A stretch of 64,000 nt of DNA from Paenibacillus sp. JQZ6Y-1 (GCF_040719145.1 NZ_JBFDUZ010000001.1:1736001-1800000), one strand, 5' to 3'. Shown: positions 55,496 through 64,000, counted from the first letter of the stretch. Notes: generated from the letters alone by a model not told the origin. Program-made: numbers and translations.

Positions 55496-56053
55496 ATGAA
55501 CAAAATATCTCGTAATCTTATGAGCATCACACTGGCAGGAGCTGCATTGGTTGCAACATCCTCCGCTATGACAGCAAGCGCAGCATCTATTACTTACAGT
55601 TCATCACCGGATACAAGTTACGCTAACGCTATAACAGAATCTGCGGTTGCTCCTCAGGAAACGTCAGGAAGCACCAAGGCGACACTAGAAAGATCGATGA
55701 ACAAAACGACGAACAATAAATATGAAGTGGCAGGCATCGACGACCCCGCTGTTGTCCAAACTTTCTTTGTGAAGCTGCAACAAGCAGTGAAGAAAAATGA
55801 TAAAAAGACCGTTTCGACATTGGTTCATTATCCACTACGCGTAAACAGCGATAGCGGAACGTATTCTTTCACTACACCAGAGCGATTCATCGCCAAATAC
55901 AATTCGATCATCACGCCAAAAGTTAAAAAAGCAATTGTAAGCAGCACTGAAAAAGACTTGTTCGCTACATGGCAGGGCGTGGCTACAGAAGGCGGAGACG
56001 TATGGATGGGTATCTTCAATACCAACATGGGAATCGAGGCAATTAATAAATAA
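55496..56053 (+). CDS. secreted protein with NTF2-like region
   Basis: This 185-residue protein has a signal peptide (about 1-29, ending TASA before ASITY). A Ser/Thr-rich spacer and a C-terminal region (about 80-185) follow, with VQTFFVKLQQAVKKNDKKTVSTLVHYPLRV and ERFIAKYNSIITPKVKKAI, which is NTF2-like in layout. It is probably exported to the cell surface or medium, since no lipobox or anchor is seen. It precedes a two-component operon by about 165 bp and could be a target or sensor ligand. ATG 55496 follows AGGAGGT. Confidence 0.72.
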   Translation: MNKISRNLMSITLAGAALVATSSAMTASAASITYSSSPDTSYANAITESAVAPQETSGSTKATLERSMNKTTNNKYEVAGIDDPAVVQTFFVKLQQAVKKNDKKTVSTLVHYPLRVNSDSGTYSFTTPERFIAKYNSIITPKVKKAIVSSTEKDLFATWQGVATEGGDVWMGIFNTNMGIEAINK

Positions 56054-56219
56054 GTCGTATAGAGTGACAACTATCGTTTTACAGATCCTGCATAGATAGA
56101 ACCGTTTTAGACTGATAACGGAATCCATTTTGATACTCTGCCGCTGTGTTTTGACAGCGGCTCTATCTGAATGTAGCATGTAAGGGATATTAAATCCGAC
56201 ACATACGGAGTGCATAGAG

Positions 56220-56900
56220 ATGAAGAAAAGTATTTTGCTGGTCGAAGATGATGTGCTGATGCGCGAATTTATGACAGATTATTTTAAAAAAGATGATTGG
56301 CATGTGCTGGAAGCTGATAATGGTCGTGAAGCCTTGGAAATGTTCGAGCAGCATGAATTGGATCTGATTGTGCTGGATATTATGATGCCCGAGATTGACG
56401 GCTGGTCTGTCTGCCGCCGTATCCGCAAAATGTCTGCGATTCCAATCATTATTATTACTGCTCGAACGGATGATGATGATCAGGTGATGGGTTTTGAATT
56501 GGGTGCAGATGAGTATGTAACCAAGCCGTTTAGTCCAAAAGTACTTGTGGCGCGTGCGACGGCTTTGCTAAAGCGAACACAAGGGACACTCGGACGTGAA
56601 GGGGATACGCTTGTTTATGCAGACGGTCAGTTAAAGATAGACAAGCGCGCCTATACCGTGCAAGTGAACGGTGAGAATGTCAGCTTAACGCCTAAAGAAT
56701 ATAGCTTGCTGGATTTATTGACTCGTCGTTATGGAGCGGTGCTAGATCGGGATGAGATTCTTACCGCTGTCTGGGGTGCGGATTATTTTGGTGATACCCG
56801 TGCAGTCGATACTCATATCAAAAAGTTGCGTGCTAAGCTAGGGGATGAAGGACGACATATCCGTACGGTGATTGGAGCGGGATATAAGTTTGAAGTGTAA
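56220..56900 (+). CDS. OmpR-family response regulator, second module
   Basis: This 226-residue protein has a receiver with E9-D10-D11, phospho-acceptor Asp53 (VLDIMMPEIDG), Thr in IITART and Lys in YVTKPFSP. A winged-helix domain follows (LTPKEYSLLDLLTRR to DTHIKKLRAKLGDEGRHIRTVIGAGYKFE). The ribosome binding site before ATG 56220 is weak. The kinase follows after 27 bp, completing a regulator-kinase-lipoprotein unit like that at 43234. Confidence 0.94.
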   Translation: MKKSILLVEDDVLMREFMTDYFKKDDWHVLEADNGREALEMFEQHELDLIVLDIMMPEIDGWSVCRRIRKMSAIPIIIITARTDDDDQVMGFELGADEYVTKPFSPKVLVARATALLKRTQGTLGREGDTLVYADGQLKIDKRAYTVQVNGENVSLTPKEYSLLDLLTRRYGAVLDRDEILTAVWGADYFGDTRAVDTHIKKLRAKLGDEGRHIRTVIGAGYKFEV

Positions 56901-56927
56901 TGTAAAGTAGAAAGAGGGACGGCGATT

Positions 56928-58712
56928 GTGAAAAAAAGGGGTATTGTATTCAAGCTGTTTGTCGTCACATCCGCCGTGACCATCGGCATATTCGCTCTTA
57001 TTTTGCTGGCGCAGGGATTGTTTTTTGAGAAATTTTATCAGACGGTCAAGGTGCATGATCTGGAACAGAGTATGCGCTCTTTTGGTAAACAATATGCTGA
57101 GCAGGGTGAGGACCCAGTCGCATCAGCGCGTATATTGGGGCAGTACAGTAACGAAAACCATGCAGCACTTGCAATATATGATAGTGATCTGGAGCGGCGT
57201 AGTTTGAACCCGTATTTTATAACTATACACACCAATGATCGTGACGTTTCACTGCTATTTTCCTCTTTGGGAACGACGATTCATGATGTACCACCTAACT
57301 TGCAGGTGGGTGCGACCTTGACGGTGGATGGCATGTATATGGATCAAAAGGATACCATAATGCAGCCTTCCATGTTGGAGCCGGAAACAGCGGAACCGGA
57401 GCAGGGAGCGACCCGCATCCGAGGTACTATTACTGATTTGCTGCTACCGAAGGGACAGGAGCTTAGTCCATTTTATACGAATACACTGGTCGATAACGCA
57501 TTCAACGATTGGCGTAATCATAGCATGGACACAGGTCAACAAACCGTTGCTGAGCTGCAAGCAGGGAAGACCATTCAAACCGAATGGACGGACAACTGGA
57601 GCGGTGTAACGTATGCTATGATTCTGATGCCGGTAAGCGGAGAGGGGAATCAGGTAAATTATGCGCTCTCGCTGTCGTCATTGCAGCCGGTTGGAGAAGC
57701 CGCTGCTTTACTACAGCGCTACTCGTATTATCTAGCTCCGATCATTGCGGTCATTTTGCTGCTGCTGTCATTTGCGTATTCGCGCTTGTTGTCGCGACCA
57801 TTATTACAGCTAAGTCGAACGTCGGCACGAATGGCACAACTGGATTTTCAGCCAATTTATCCTCGCACACTACAATCTCAAGATGAATTCGGTGAGTTAT
57901 CCCGTAATCTTGATACCCTACGTCACAACCTTGATGCTGCACTGCGTAAATTATCCGAAACGAATGAAACACTCAGCCATGAAATGGAAGAGAAAACGCG
58001 AGCTGAGCAACTGCGTAAAGAGCTAATCGCCAATATCTCACATGAATTAAAAACACCACTTGGCATCGTCAAAGGCTTTGCCGAAGGATTACAGGACGAT
58101 GTTGCCGCAGATAAGCGTGAGCGCTATGTACAACTAATCATTACCGAAACCGACCGCATGAATGCGCTGATTATGGATATGCTTCAGCTATCACGCTTTG
58201 AAGTGAAGGCGGTCAAGCTCAAGCAGCAACCGATGGATATTGTGCGTCATATTCAAGCGTTGTTGCATTCCTTTGCTCACCAATTGGATAGTCGCCATTT
58301 ACGAGTGATTACATCCGGTGATCAAGCGCTCTGGGTAACAGCAGATCCAAGACGGATAGATCAGGTGCTGTTGAATTTGATCAGCAATGCCGTTCGACAT
58401 ACTCATGAGGGCGGTACGATTACAGTGGCTTGGCAGACGATCAACGATACAGAAGTGGAGATTGTAATCGAGAACGAAGGGGATCATATCCCTGCGCAGG
58501 ATCTAGAACGAATCTGGGATCAATTTTATCGGGCAGAGCGTTCAAGAGATCGCAAAACGGGTGGAACTGGGCTGGGACTAGCGATTGTGAAGCATATTTT
58601 TGAATTACATGAGAGTCAATATGGAGTGACGAATACAGAACATGGCGTGGCGTTTCGTTTTACATTGAAACAAGCGGCGTCTGATATAGAGATGAGGGAT
58701 AAGGATGAATAA
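56928..58712 (+). CDS. membrane sensor histidine kinase, second module
   Basis: This 594-residue kinase has a transmembrane helix (about 9-27), a large extracytoplasmic sensor (about 30-265) and a second helix (ASYYLAPII-like region, about 268-285). A HAMP domain follows (SRPLLQLSRTSARMAQLDFQPIYPRTLQSQDEFGELSRNLDTL), with a coiled linker and HisKA with His372 (NISHELKTPLGIVKGFAEGL). The HATPase has the N-box QVLLNLISNAVRHT, the F-box WDQFYRAERSRDRKTGGTGLGLAIVKHI and a G-box. GTG 56928 follows AGAGGGA. Its end overlaps the lipoprotein gene by 8 bp. Confidence 0.94.
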   Translation: MKKRGIVFKLFVVTSAVTIGIFALILLAQGLFFEKFYQTVKVHDLEQSMRSFGKQYAEQGEDPVASARILGQYSNENHAALAIYDSDLERRSLNPYFITIHTNDRDVSLLFSSLGTTIHDVPPNLQVGATLTVDGMYMDQKDTIMQPSMLEPETAEPEQGATRIRGTITDLLLPKGQELSPFYTNTLVDNAFNDWRNHSMDTGQQTVAELQAGKTIQTEWTDNWSGVTYAMILMPVSGEGNQVNYALSLSSLQPVGEAAALLQRYSYYLAPIIAVILLLLSFAYSRLLSRPLLQLSRTSARMAQLDFQPIYPRTLQSQDEFGELSRNLDTLRHNLDAALRKLSETNETLSHEMEEKTRAEQLRKELIANISHELKTPLGIVKGFAEGLQDDVAADKRERYVQLIITETDRMNALIMDMLQLSRFEVKAVKLKQQPMDIVRHIQALLHSFAHQLDSRHLRVITSGDQALWVTADPRRIDQVLLNLISNAVRHTHEGGTITVAWQTINDTEVEIVIENEGDHIPAQDLERIWDQFYRAERSRDRKTGGTGLGLAIVKHIFELHESQYGVTNTEHGVAFRFTLKQAASDIEMRDKDE

Positions 58713-59274
58713 AATGAATATTCCAGCAGCCTGTGTGTTGCTGGCAGGCATTGTATTACTGAGTGGTTGCGGAAAGCAGATGGAGAGCACGAACGCTGGA
58801 TCTTCCACAACAGCTGCAGAACAACAAGGAACGACGAATGCTTCACCATCATCGAGTGAATCGGCAGGGGCGATAGCTGATACAACTACTAATCAGGAAT
58901 CGACTACAACAAGCGATGATTCTGCCAGCTCAGACGATATTCTAATGATTATTGATCAGTCCGAGCTGCCGATCACCAAAGGCGGTCTCACGTATTGGGT
59001 CGAGAAATTGCCCAAAGGGTATACGCTGACTGGTATGCGGTGGGATGGCAAAGGCAAGCCGATTGTCAGCACATTTGAACAATCAGTAGAGAACGAAACG
59101 AAAGCCTCAGAGGGTGTAGATACGGGAGAAGGATTTTATGTAGGTGGTACTTCTGGCAACCAAACTTTTATATACGAGAATTCTAGAAAAGGTGAAAAAG
59201 GGACGTTATCGTTTACCTTTACCAATGATGCAGGCAAGCAGCTGACATGGAAAAAAGAGATTACCTTAAAATGA
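58705..59274 (+). CDS. small lipoprotein of the second two-component module
   Basis: This 189-residue lipoprotein has a signal peptide and lipobox LLSGC (Cys22). A Ser/Thr/Asn-rich disordered stretch (about 28-75) precedes a small beta-rich domain (residues 80-189: WVEKLPKGYTLTGMRWDGKGKP). I do not recognise the domain. It overlaps the kinase gene by 8 bp and is co-translated with it. This mirrors the other kinase-lipoprotein pair and suggests a role in sensing at the outer membrane face, which is inferred. Confidence 0.8.
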   Translation: MNKMNIPAACVLLAGIVLLSGCGKQMESTNAGSSTTAAEQQGTTNASPSSSESAGAIADTTTNQESTTTSDDSASSDDILMIIDQSELPITKGGLTYWVEKLPKGYTLTGMRWDGKGKPIVSTFEQSVENETKASEGVDTGEGFYVGGTSGNQTFIYENSRKGEKGTLSFTFTNDAGKQLTWKKEITLK

Positions 59275-59293
59275 TTACGAATGATCATGATGC

Positions 59294-59328
59294 AAATGCT
59301 CTGTCCGTATAGAGGGACAGAGCATTTT
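59294..59328 (+). terminator. terminator of the second regulator-kinase-lipoprotein operon
   Basis: AAATGCTCTGTCC pairs with GGACAGAGCATTT around a short loop, followed by T. Confidence 0.88.
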
Positions 59329-59724
59329 GGGGCGAGTAAACAAACAATAATTGTTTGTTTACGTTCTCATTCTGTAGAATAGGCGATTGTATCCAAATAA
59401 AGACGATGATTGAATCCAAATGAATCAAATTCTCTGCGATATATTTGCTATATAATAGAAGGAATTTTTCTAGAGAAGTACTACGATGGTGTGCTTTCCC
59501 CATGTTTTGAGTGGTGAAATATGCTTCGATTTTATAGAATTTACATACGATTTGTAATAGACATTTAGCGTTATAGGACCGCTTGCAAGGAAGGTTGATG
59601 CAGTTCCTTATTGTTATATACGGAGAAGATTGAATCAAACATAAACAAACACATTCATGCTGAACTCAAATTGACCGAACCAAAACCTCATTTCCTGCAT
59701 ATAACTAGAAAAGGAGGTGATACG
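59329..59724. other. gene-free stretch with a perfect palindrome
   Basis: About 400 bp without a convincing frame on either strand; only antisense or broken frames occur. It contains the palindrome at 59336-59362. AAAAGGAGGTGA near 59710 is a ribosome binding site that serves the sigma-factor fragment. Confidence 0.55.
59336..59362. repeat. 27-bp perfect palindrome
   Basis: Arms GTAAACAAACAAT and ATTGTTTGTTTAC are exact complements around a single central A. It sits 8 bp past a terminator and has no T-run of its own, so it looks like an operator rather than a terminator. No regulator gene is adjacent. Confidence 0.7.
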
Positions 59725-59856
59725 ATGAATCAATCTTTATCCAAGGAACAAGCGCAAGCCTTATTTGAAGAACATTCCTCATACATTTTTAAATGTTTAT
59801 TTTATGTAAAAGAAGATAGCAAAGCCATCATAGTTTACATAAAAATAGTTATGTAA
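59725..59856 (+). pseudogene. fragment of an ECF-type sigma factor gene
   Basis: A strong ribosome binding site (AAAAGGAGGTGATACG) precedes ATG 59725. The first 34 residues (SLSKEQAQALFEEHSSYIFK and CLFYVKED) look like region 2 of a small RNA polymerase sigma factor (ALFEEHxxYIFxxLxxL). The reading then runs into a perfect 46-bp inverted repeat and stops at 59856 after 43 residues. The remaining sigma domains are absent downstream. I read it as a remnant truncated at the inverted repeat. Confidence 0.5.
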
Positions 59857-59868
59857 ACTATGATGGCT
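59823..59868. repeat. 20-bp perfect inverted repeat
   Basis: Positions 59823-59842 and 59849-59868 are exact complements around a 6-bp centre AAATAG. It sits at the break point of the sigma-factor fragment. The inner 28 bp has the dif-like layout described separately. Confidence 0.85.
59832..59859. other. dif-like Xer site 3 (symmetric)
   Basis: Arms AGTTTACATAA and TTATGTAAACT flank a 6-bp centre AAATAG: 11-6-11, with both arms of the XerD type. Its arms match those of the two sites at 26704 and 26852 exactly. Confidence 0.45.
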
Positions 59869-60037
59869 AAAATAGGTTTTTGCTCAAACTATCCTATTCT
59901 CATTGAAAACATCAGAAGCTTACATCTATGACTTTTCCGAACCCCTATCGCTCATTTCTCAACACCTACAAAACCGCAATACCGCATGTTTCGCTTACAT
60001 ACTTACCTATATCTCTCTAAATACGGAAATAAAGCGC

Positions 60038-60092
60038 TTGAAAAAAGTTCCTGTTTCTACTACAATTACAAACGATAATGATATTCAATATC
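60038..60092 (+). promoter_or_regulatory. Fur-controlled promoter of the siderophore importer
   Basis: The -35 TTGAAA (60038-60043) and -10 TACAAT (60061-60066) have a 17-bp spacer. GATAATGATATTCAATATC (60074-60092) matches the 19-bp Fur box GATAATGATAATCATTATC at 17 of 19 positions and would overlap the transcription start. Confidence 0.85.
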
Positions 60093-60119
60093 AATTAACA
60101 GTGTAGGGGGAACTAAATC

Positions 60120-61103
60120 ATGTTCAGGTTTCAAAAATCGGTAGCCGGAATGATGGCATTGTTATTCGTGCTGATCATGCTGGCAGGCTGTGCTTCCGGT
60201 ACAAATAAAGGGGAATCCGCTAACGCTTCTGCTCAACAAGGTAGTAGTACAGAAGCTTCGGCAAACACGCGCGTCATTAAGCATGCAATGGGCGAAACAA
60301 CCATTACTGGTACGCCAAAGCGCATTGTGACGCTATATCAAGGAGCCAATGATATTGTTGTATCTCTGGGCATCAAACCCGTTGGCATTGTAGAATCATG
60401 GGAGCAACAGCCAGTCTACGATTATCTGAAAGCCGATCTCGGTGATGTGCAGCAGGTAGGTCAGGAAACTCAGCCGAATCTGGAGGAAATACATAAGCTC
60501 AAACCGGATTTGATCATTGCGACCAAAACGCGTCATGAAGACATTTATGAGCAATTGTCGCAGATTGCTCCAACCATCGTAACAGATAAACTGTATGACT
60601 GGAAAGAAGGCGTCAAGCTTATTGGGGAAGCATCCGATCATCAAGATCAGGCAAACCAATTGCTGGCAGATTGGGACAAACGGACAGCTGATTTTAAACA
60701 AAAAATGGGCGACCGTTTGCCAATCGTTGCGAATATTATCAACTTCCGTGAAGATGAAGTTCGTGTCTACTATCTAAGCTATGCAGGTATGATTCTGAAG
60801 GATCTGGGCTTTACAAGACCTGCCGGACAGAACGATGAAGACTGGGGAGCGGAGTTGACGACCAAGGAAAGCATCCCTGATCTCAATGCAGATATGATAT
60901 TCAACTTCAACTATGACAAAGGAAGTCCGGAAACGGTCAAATTGTACAATGACTGGACCAGCAGTCCCCTTTGGGCCAATCTGGATGCTGTGAAGAAGCA
61001 TCAGGTATACCAAGTCGATGAAATTCTGTGGAATATGGCAGGCGGCTACAAATCAGCGAATCTGCTGCTGGACGACCTGTACAAGCAGCTCAAATTAAAT
61101 TAA
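60120..61103 (+). CDS. ferric-siderophore ABC transporter substrate-binding lipoprotein
   Basis: This 327-residue lipoprotein has a signal peptide and lipobox LAGC (Cys24). A type III (FecB/FhuD) binding fold follows: TPKRIVTLYQGANDIVVSLGIKPVGIVE, LEEIHKLKPDLIIATKTRH, SIPDLNADMIFNF. It catches iron-siderophore at the cell surface, similar to the YfiY-type receptors for hydroxamate/citrate siderophores in Bacillus. It is preceded by a Fur box and a TAGGGGG site and is the first gene of the importer. A hairpin before the permease genes would raise its level relative to them. Confidence 0.93.
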   Translation: MFRFQKSVAGMMALLFVLIMLAGCASGTNKGESANASAQQGSSTEASANTRVIKHAMGETTITGTPKRIVTLYQGANDIVVSLGIKPVGIVESWEQQPVYDYLKADLGDVQQVGQETQPNLEEIHKLKPDLIIATKTRHEDIYEQLSQIAPTIVTDKLYDWKEGVKLIGEASDHQDQANQLLADWDKRTADFKQKMGDRLPIVANIINFREDEVRVYYLSYAGMILKDLGFTRPAGQNDEDWGAELTTKESIPDLNADMIFNFNYDKGSPETVKLYNDWTSSPLWANLDAVKKHQVYQVDEILWNMAGGYKSANLLLDDLYKQLKLN

Positions 61104-61150
61104 ACATGTAGAAATACAAGCAAATAAGGGGACTGTTCGGACGGTGCATA

Positions 61151-61189
61151 GGGCGATGTTACTTACCACCGGACGGACGCCCTTTTTTT
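61151..61189 (+). terminator. partial terminator between receptor and permease genes
   Basis: GGGCG pairs with CGCCC around a loop with a 7-T run. A competing pairing of CGGTG (61142-61146) with CACCG in the loop is possible. A leaky intra-operon terminator would explain higher receptor than permease expression, as in other importers. Confidence 0.6.
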
Positions 61190-61255
61190 CATGACATGAA
61201 AGTAGGGTCCGAATTGCGATTTGGATTGGAGATTATTACATGAGAGAGTGAGTCT

Positions 61256-62269
61256 ATGTTTCCGTTATGTAAAACGTATCAGTCTAGACTATTGGGAATT
61301 CTATTGCTGGCGATGGTCTGTATCGCTTCAGCTATGGCAAGCATGATCTTCGGACGAACGCCGATTACGATGAGCGATCTAATCCATGCGTTTACCCAGT
61401 ACGATCCGCAATCCATTCCAGATGTCATTTTGAAAACAGAGCGTTTGCCGCGTACCTTGATCGCTGCTGCTGTAGGGGCGAGTCTGGCGGTCGCTGGTGC
61501 GATGATGCAGGCATTGACACGCAATCCGCTCGCTTCGCCTAGTGTATTCGGCATTAATGCTGGTGCTATTTTCTTTATTGTGATTGCGATTGTTGTGTTT
61601 TCTATTCGCTCGTTAACGTCCCTGATGTGGTTTGGATTCGCTGGAGCAGCGGTATCGGCGATTATTGTATATATACTCGGCTCAATCGGACGTGATGGCT
61701 TGACGCCAATTAAGATCGTATTGGCAGGTACGGCAATGACGGCATTATTTTCGTCCTTTACGCAGGGGATTCTTGTGTTGGATGGTACAGGCTTACAGGA
61801 TGTATTGTTTTGGCTGGCGGGTTCGGTCAGCAATCGGTCCTTGGAGATGCTGTATCCAGTGCTTCCTTATATGGGGCTTGCGGTAGTCATCGCGCTAGGT
61901 ATGGGACGAGCTGTAAACCTGCTGCTCACAGGTGATGATATTGCGCGTGGGATGGGACAAAATGTACTGCTCGTCAAGCTGTTGATGGGTCTAGTAACCG
62001 TGCTGCTTGCTGGAAGTGCTGTGTCGGTTGCCGGTGCTGTCGGTCTGGTTGGTCTAGTAGTTCCGCATCTAATGCGCGCGCTGGTCGGCAATGATTATCG
62101 CTGGCTGGTACCGTATTGTCTGCTTGGCGGCGGTATTCTGCTGCTGCTATCAGATGTGGTTGCACGGCTGATTATTTCTCCATCCGAGCTACCGCTTGGC
62201 GTGATGACGGCGCTGATTGGCGGGCCATTCTTCATTTATATCGCCCGCAAGGAGGTAACCCGGATATGA
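61256..62269 (+). CDS. FecCD-family siderophore permease 1
   Basis: This 337-residue permease of the BtuC/FecCD family has about ten hydrophobic helices. Family blocks RLPRTLIAAAVGASLAVAGAMMQALTRNPLASPSVFGINAGA and GAVGLVGLVVPHLMRALVGND are present. It forms a heterodimer with the next gene product and opens for iron-siderophore. Its end overlaps the next gene by ATGA. ATG 61256 follows GAGAGAGTGAG. Confidence 0.94.
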   Translation: MFPLCKTYQSRLLGILLLAMVCIASAMASMIFGRTPITMSDLIHAFTQYDPQSIPDVILKTERLPRTLIAAAVGASLAVAGAMMQALTRNPLASPSVFGINAGAIFFIVIAIVVFSIRSLTSLMWFGFAGAAVSAIIVYILGSIGRDGLTPIKIVLAGTAMTALFSSFTQGILVLDGTGLQDVLFWLAGSVSNRSLEMLYPVLPYMGLAVVIALGMGRAVNLLLTGDDIARGMGQNVLLVKLLMGLVTVLLAGSAVSVAGAVGLVGLVVPHLMRALVGNDYRWLVPYCLLGGGILLLLSDVVARLIISPSELPLGVMTALIGGPFFIYIARKEVTRI

Positions 62270-63306
62270 AAAAGACCTTTGTACTGCGTAGCCGTGGAAA
62301 TGGCTTCTCTATACAGCTGGATAAGCACTCGCTCGGTATCATACTGATTCTTCTGCTGCTTGTATGTATAGCTGCGGTTCTGGGTACCAGTCTGGGGAGC
62401 GATTGGATATCGCCGCTAGATGTGGTACGAAGCATTCTTGGTTTGGATAACGGGGACAATGATTTTGTTGTATTAACGCTACGTTTTCCAAGGGTACTAC
62501 TATCGCTGCTGGTCGGGCTGGCGCTGGGCATGTCCGGTGCTATTTTACAAGGCATTATTCGCAATCCGCTGGCTTCGCCGGATGTGATCGGCATTACGGG
62601 TGGTGCGGCAGTGGCGGCAGTTGGATTTGTCACGTTATTAGGCGGTGCAATTAGTATTAAAATGCTGCCACTGTTTGCGATTGTCGGTGCGTTAATAACG
62701 GCGTTGATCATTTATATATTGGCTTGGAAATCGGGCGTAACACCGATTCGATTGGTGCTGATTGGGATCGGAGTATCAGCGATTACTGGCGCGGCGACAA
62801 CCTTTATGCTGATTATTAGTCCATTTTATACAGCAGGGCAAGCGTATGTGTGGCTGACCGGCAGCATTTATGGAGCAACATGGACGGATGTGAATACGAT
62901 CTGGCCTATACTGGTTATCGTTATTCCAGCAGCACTATGGCTAGCTCGCAGTCTGAATGCGCAGGAGTTCGGTGACGATCTGGCGACTGGTCTTGGTGTA
63001 ACAGTGCAGCTACATCGACTGCTACTGATCGGATGCAGTGTACTACTAGCAGGAATCGCGGTAGCAGTAGCAGGAACGATTGGATTCGCTGGTCTGATGG
63101 CACCGCATATTGCTCGTCGTTTGGTCGGGCGCATGTTTGGCAGTTTGCTGATCGTGTCGGGATTGATTGGAGCATTGATTGTGTTTGCCGCTGATCTGAT
63201 CGGGCGTACGCTGTTTGTTCCGCTGGATGTACCAGCAGGTGTGTTTACCGCTGGGATTGGAGCACCGTTTTTCTTATATTTGCTATTCCGTAATCGTAAT
63301 CAATAG
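62266..63306 (+). CDS. FecCD-family siderophore permease 2
   Basis: This 346-residue polytopic protein has [42 protein letters not shown] and [20 protein letters not shown], the two signature blocks of the family. The start is at ATG 62266, overlapping the stop of permease 1; an N-terminally longer frame is not used. It pairs with the first permease, and the ATPase gene follows 26 bp later. Confidence 0.94.
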   Translation: MKKTFVLRSRGNGFSIQLDKHSLGIILILLLLVCIAAVLGTSLGSDWISPLDVVRSILGLDNGDNDFVVLTLRFPRVLLSLLVGLALGMSGAILQGIIRNPLASPDVIGITGGAAVAAVGFVTLLGGAISIKMLPLFAIVGALITALIIYILAWKSGVTPIRLVLIGIGVSAITGAATTFMLIISPFYTAGQAYVWLTGSIYGATWTDVNTIWPILVIVIPAALWLARSLNAQEFGDDLATGLGVTVQLHRLLLIGCSVLLAGIAVAVAGTIGFAGLMAPHIARRLVGRMFGSLLIVSGLIGALIVFAADLIGRTLFVPLDVPAGVFTAGIGAPFFLYLLFRNRNQ

Positions 63307-63332
63307 TCATATCTGCCAGAGGAGGAATATGT

Positions 63333-64000
63333 ATGAGTATACTAGAAGCCAAAGAGTTAACCATCACGTATGGCGCGGCTCCTGTGATTGAAAATCTAAA
63401 TCTAACCATTCCATCTGGGCAAATCACGGTGCTGATTGGCAGTAACGGCTGCGGCAAATCAACACTGTTGCGTACGATGGCGCGCCTGCTCAAGTCGCGT
63501 TCCGGCTCAGTGCTGCTGGATGGTGAGGATATTGCACGCTTGCAAACCAAGGAGGTATCGCGGCGCATGTCGATTTTGCCACAGGGACCGACAGCGCCGG
63601 AAGGGCTAACAGTGAATCAGCTAGTGCGGCAAGGACGTTATCCGCACCAGAGCTGGCTCAAGCAGTGGTCTCGTGAAGACGAACAGATGGTACAGCGGGC
63701 GCTACAAGCGACCCGTCTTACCGAACTGTCAGATCGTCCGGTGGATGCACTGTCGGGTGGTCAGCGTCAGCGCGCTTGGATTGCGATGACACTGGCACAG
63801 GGAACCGAAACGCTACTGCTAGATGAACCGACCACTTATCTGGATATGACGCATCAAATCGAAATTTTGGATTTGTTATTTGAGCTGAATGAGCATGAAG
63901 GTCGTACGATTGTTATGGTGCTGCATGATCTGAATCTAGCATGTCGGTATGCGCATCATATTGTGGCGGTACAAAATCGCAATATTTTCGCACAAGGCAA
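63333..64000 (+). CDS. ferric-siderophore ABC transporter ATPase (incomplete at window end)
   Basis: The first 222 residues of an FepC/YusV-like ATPase are visible: Walker [10 protein letters not shown] (residues 36-44), Q-loop [11 protein letters not shown], signature [13 protein letters not shown], Walker [13 protein letters not shown] and switch [12 protein letters not shown]. It energises the importer made by the two permeases and the binding protein. ATG 63333 follows GGAGG. The C-terminus lies beyond the window. Confidence 0.93.
   Translation, partial: MSILEAKELTITYGAAPVIENLNLTIPSGQITVLIGSNGCGKSTLLRTMARLLKSRSGSVLLDGEDIARLQTKEVSRRMSILPQGPTAPEGLTVNQLVRQGRYPHQSWLKQWSREDEQMVQRALQATRLTELSDRPVDALSGGQRQRAWIAMTLAQGTETLLLDEPTTYLDMTHQIEILDLLFELNEHEGRTIVMVLHDLNLACRYAHHIVAVQNRNIFAQG

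Noticed and set aside
59285-59638. Minus-strand frame of 117 codons
   Set aside because: It reads through the terminator and the perfect palindrome, and its composition is unlike a protein; no start signal.
59903-60106. Frame of 67 codons before the siderophore receptor
   Set aside because: It overlaps the promoter and Fur box of the receptor gene, lacks a ribosome binding site and has no natural-looking domain.

Overview
The window reads as chromosomal DNA of a Gram-positive Bacillota bacterium, most likely Paenibacillus or a close relative. Ribosome binding sites are strong AGGAGG types, GTG and TTG starts are common, lipoproteins carry Gram-positive lipoboxes, and regulation uses LicT antitermination, a CcpA cre-like site, a Fur box and MarR and AraC_N regulators. 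Most genes have moderate GC. One block (48388-54051) is strikingly AT-rich and looks acquired. No rRNA, tRNA or CRISPR array was seen.

Layout. 1-3800: end of folE2, a metallo-beta-lactamase-fold hydrolase, a cupin, and a MarR repressor with an MFS exporter that share operator palindromes. 4000-10740: a NarL-type two-component pair followed by an RND pump with its lipoprotein adaptor. 10900-17360: an unknown helical protein, ctaB (heme O synthase), an MFS carrier divergent from an SgrR-like regulator, and an unknown small protein. 17500-21820: an operator-controlled operon for a heterodimeric ABC exporter. 22050-26480: an alcohol dehydrogenase, then a TerD-domain protein behind two tandem hairpin elements, and a HEAT-like protein. 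26500-36420: aldo/keto reductases, a LysE exporter with an AraC regulator, an AraC_N regulator, a GNAT/beta-domain fusion and an amidohydrolase.

36560-41200 is a complete beta-glucoside operon (licT-bglP-bglH) with two RAT/terminator switches. 41228-43085 is a second AraC_N-oxidoreductase pair. 43234-48055 holds a response regulator-kinase-lipoprotein module, an SGNH hydrolase and a small membrane protein. 48388-54051 is a four-gene McrBC-like (type IV restriction-like) defence operon: a coiled-coil protein, an AAA+ McrB-like NTPase, a DUF2357/PD-(D/E)XK nuclease and a small unknown protein. 54291-59274: two unknown or secreted proteins and a second response regulator-kinase-lipoprotein module. 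59700-59870: a sigma-factor fragment ending in a perfect hairpin. 60038-64000: a Fur-box-controlled ferric-siderophore ABC importer, cut by the window end.

The strongest leads are: (1) the McrBC-like operon with its two unrecognised flanking partners; (2) two tandem hairpin elements with compensatory base changes upstream of the TerD-domain gene; (3) three 28-bp Xer/dif-like sites at 26704, 26852 and 59832; and (4) several well-resolved operator sets (MarR palindromes, GTATAC palindromes, and a motif shared by both AraC_N modules).
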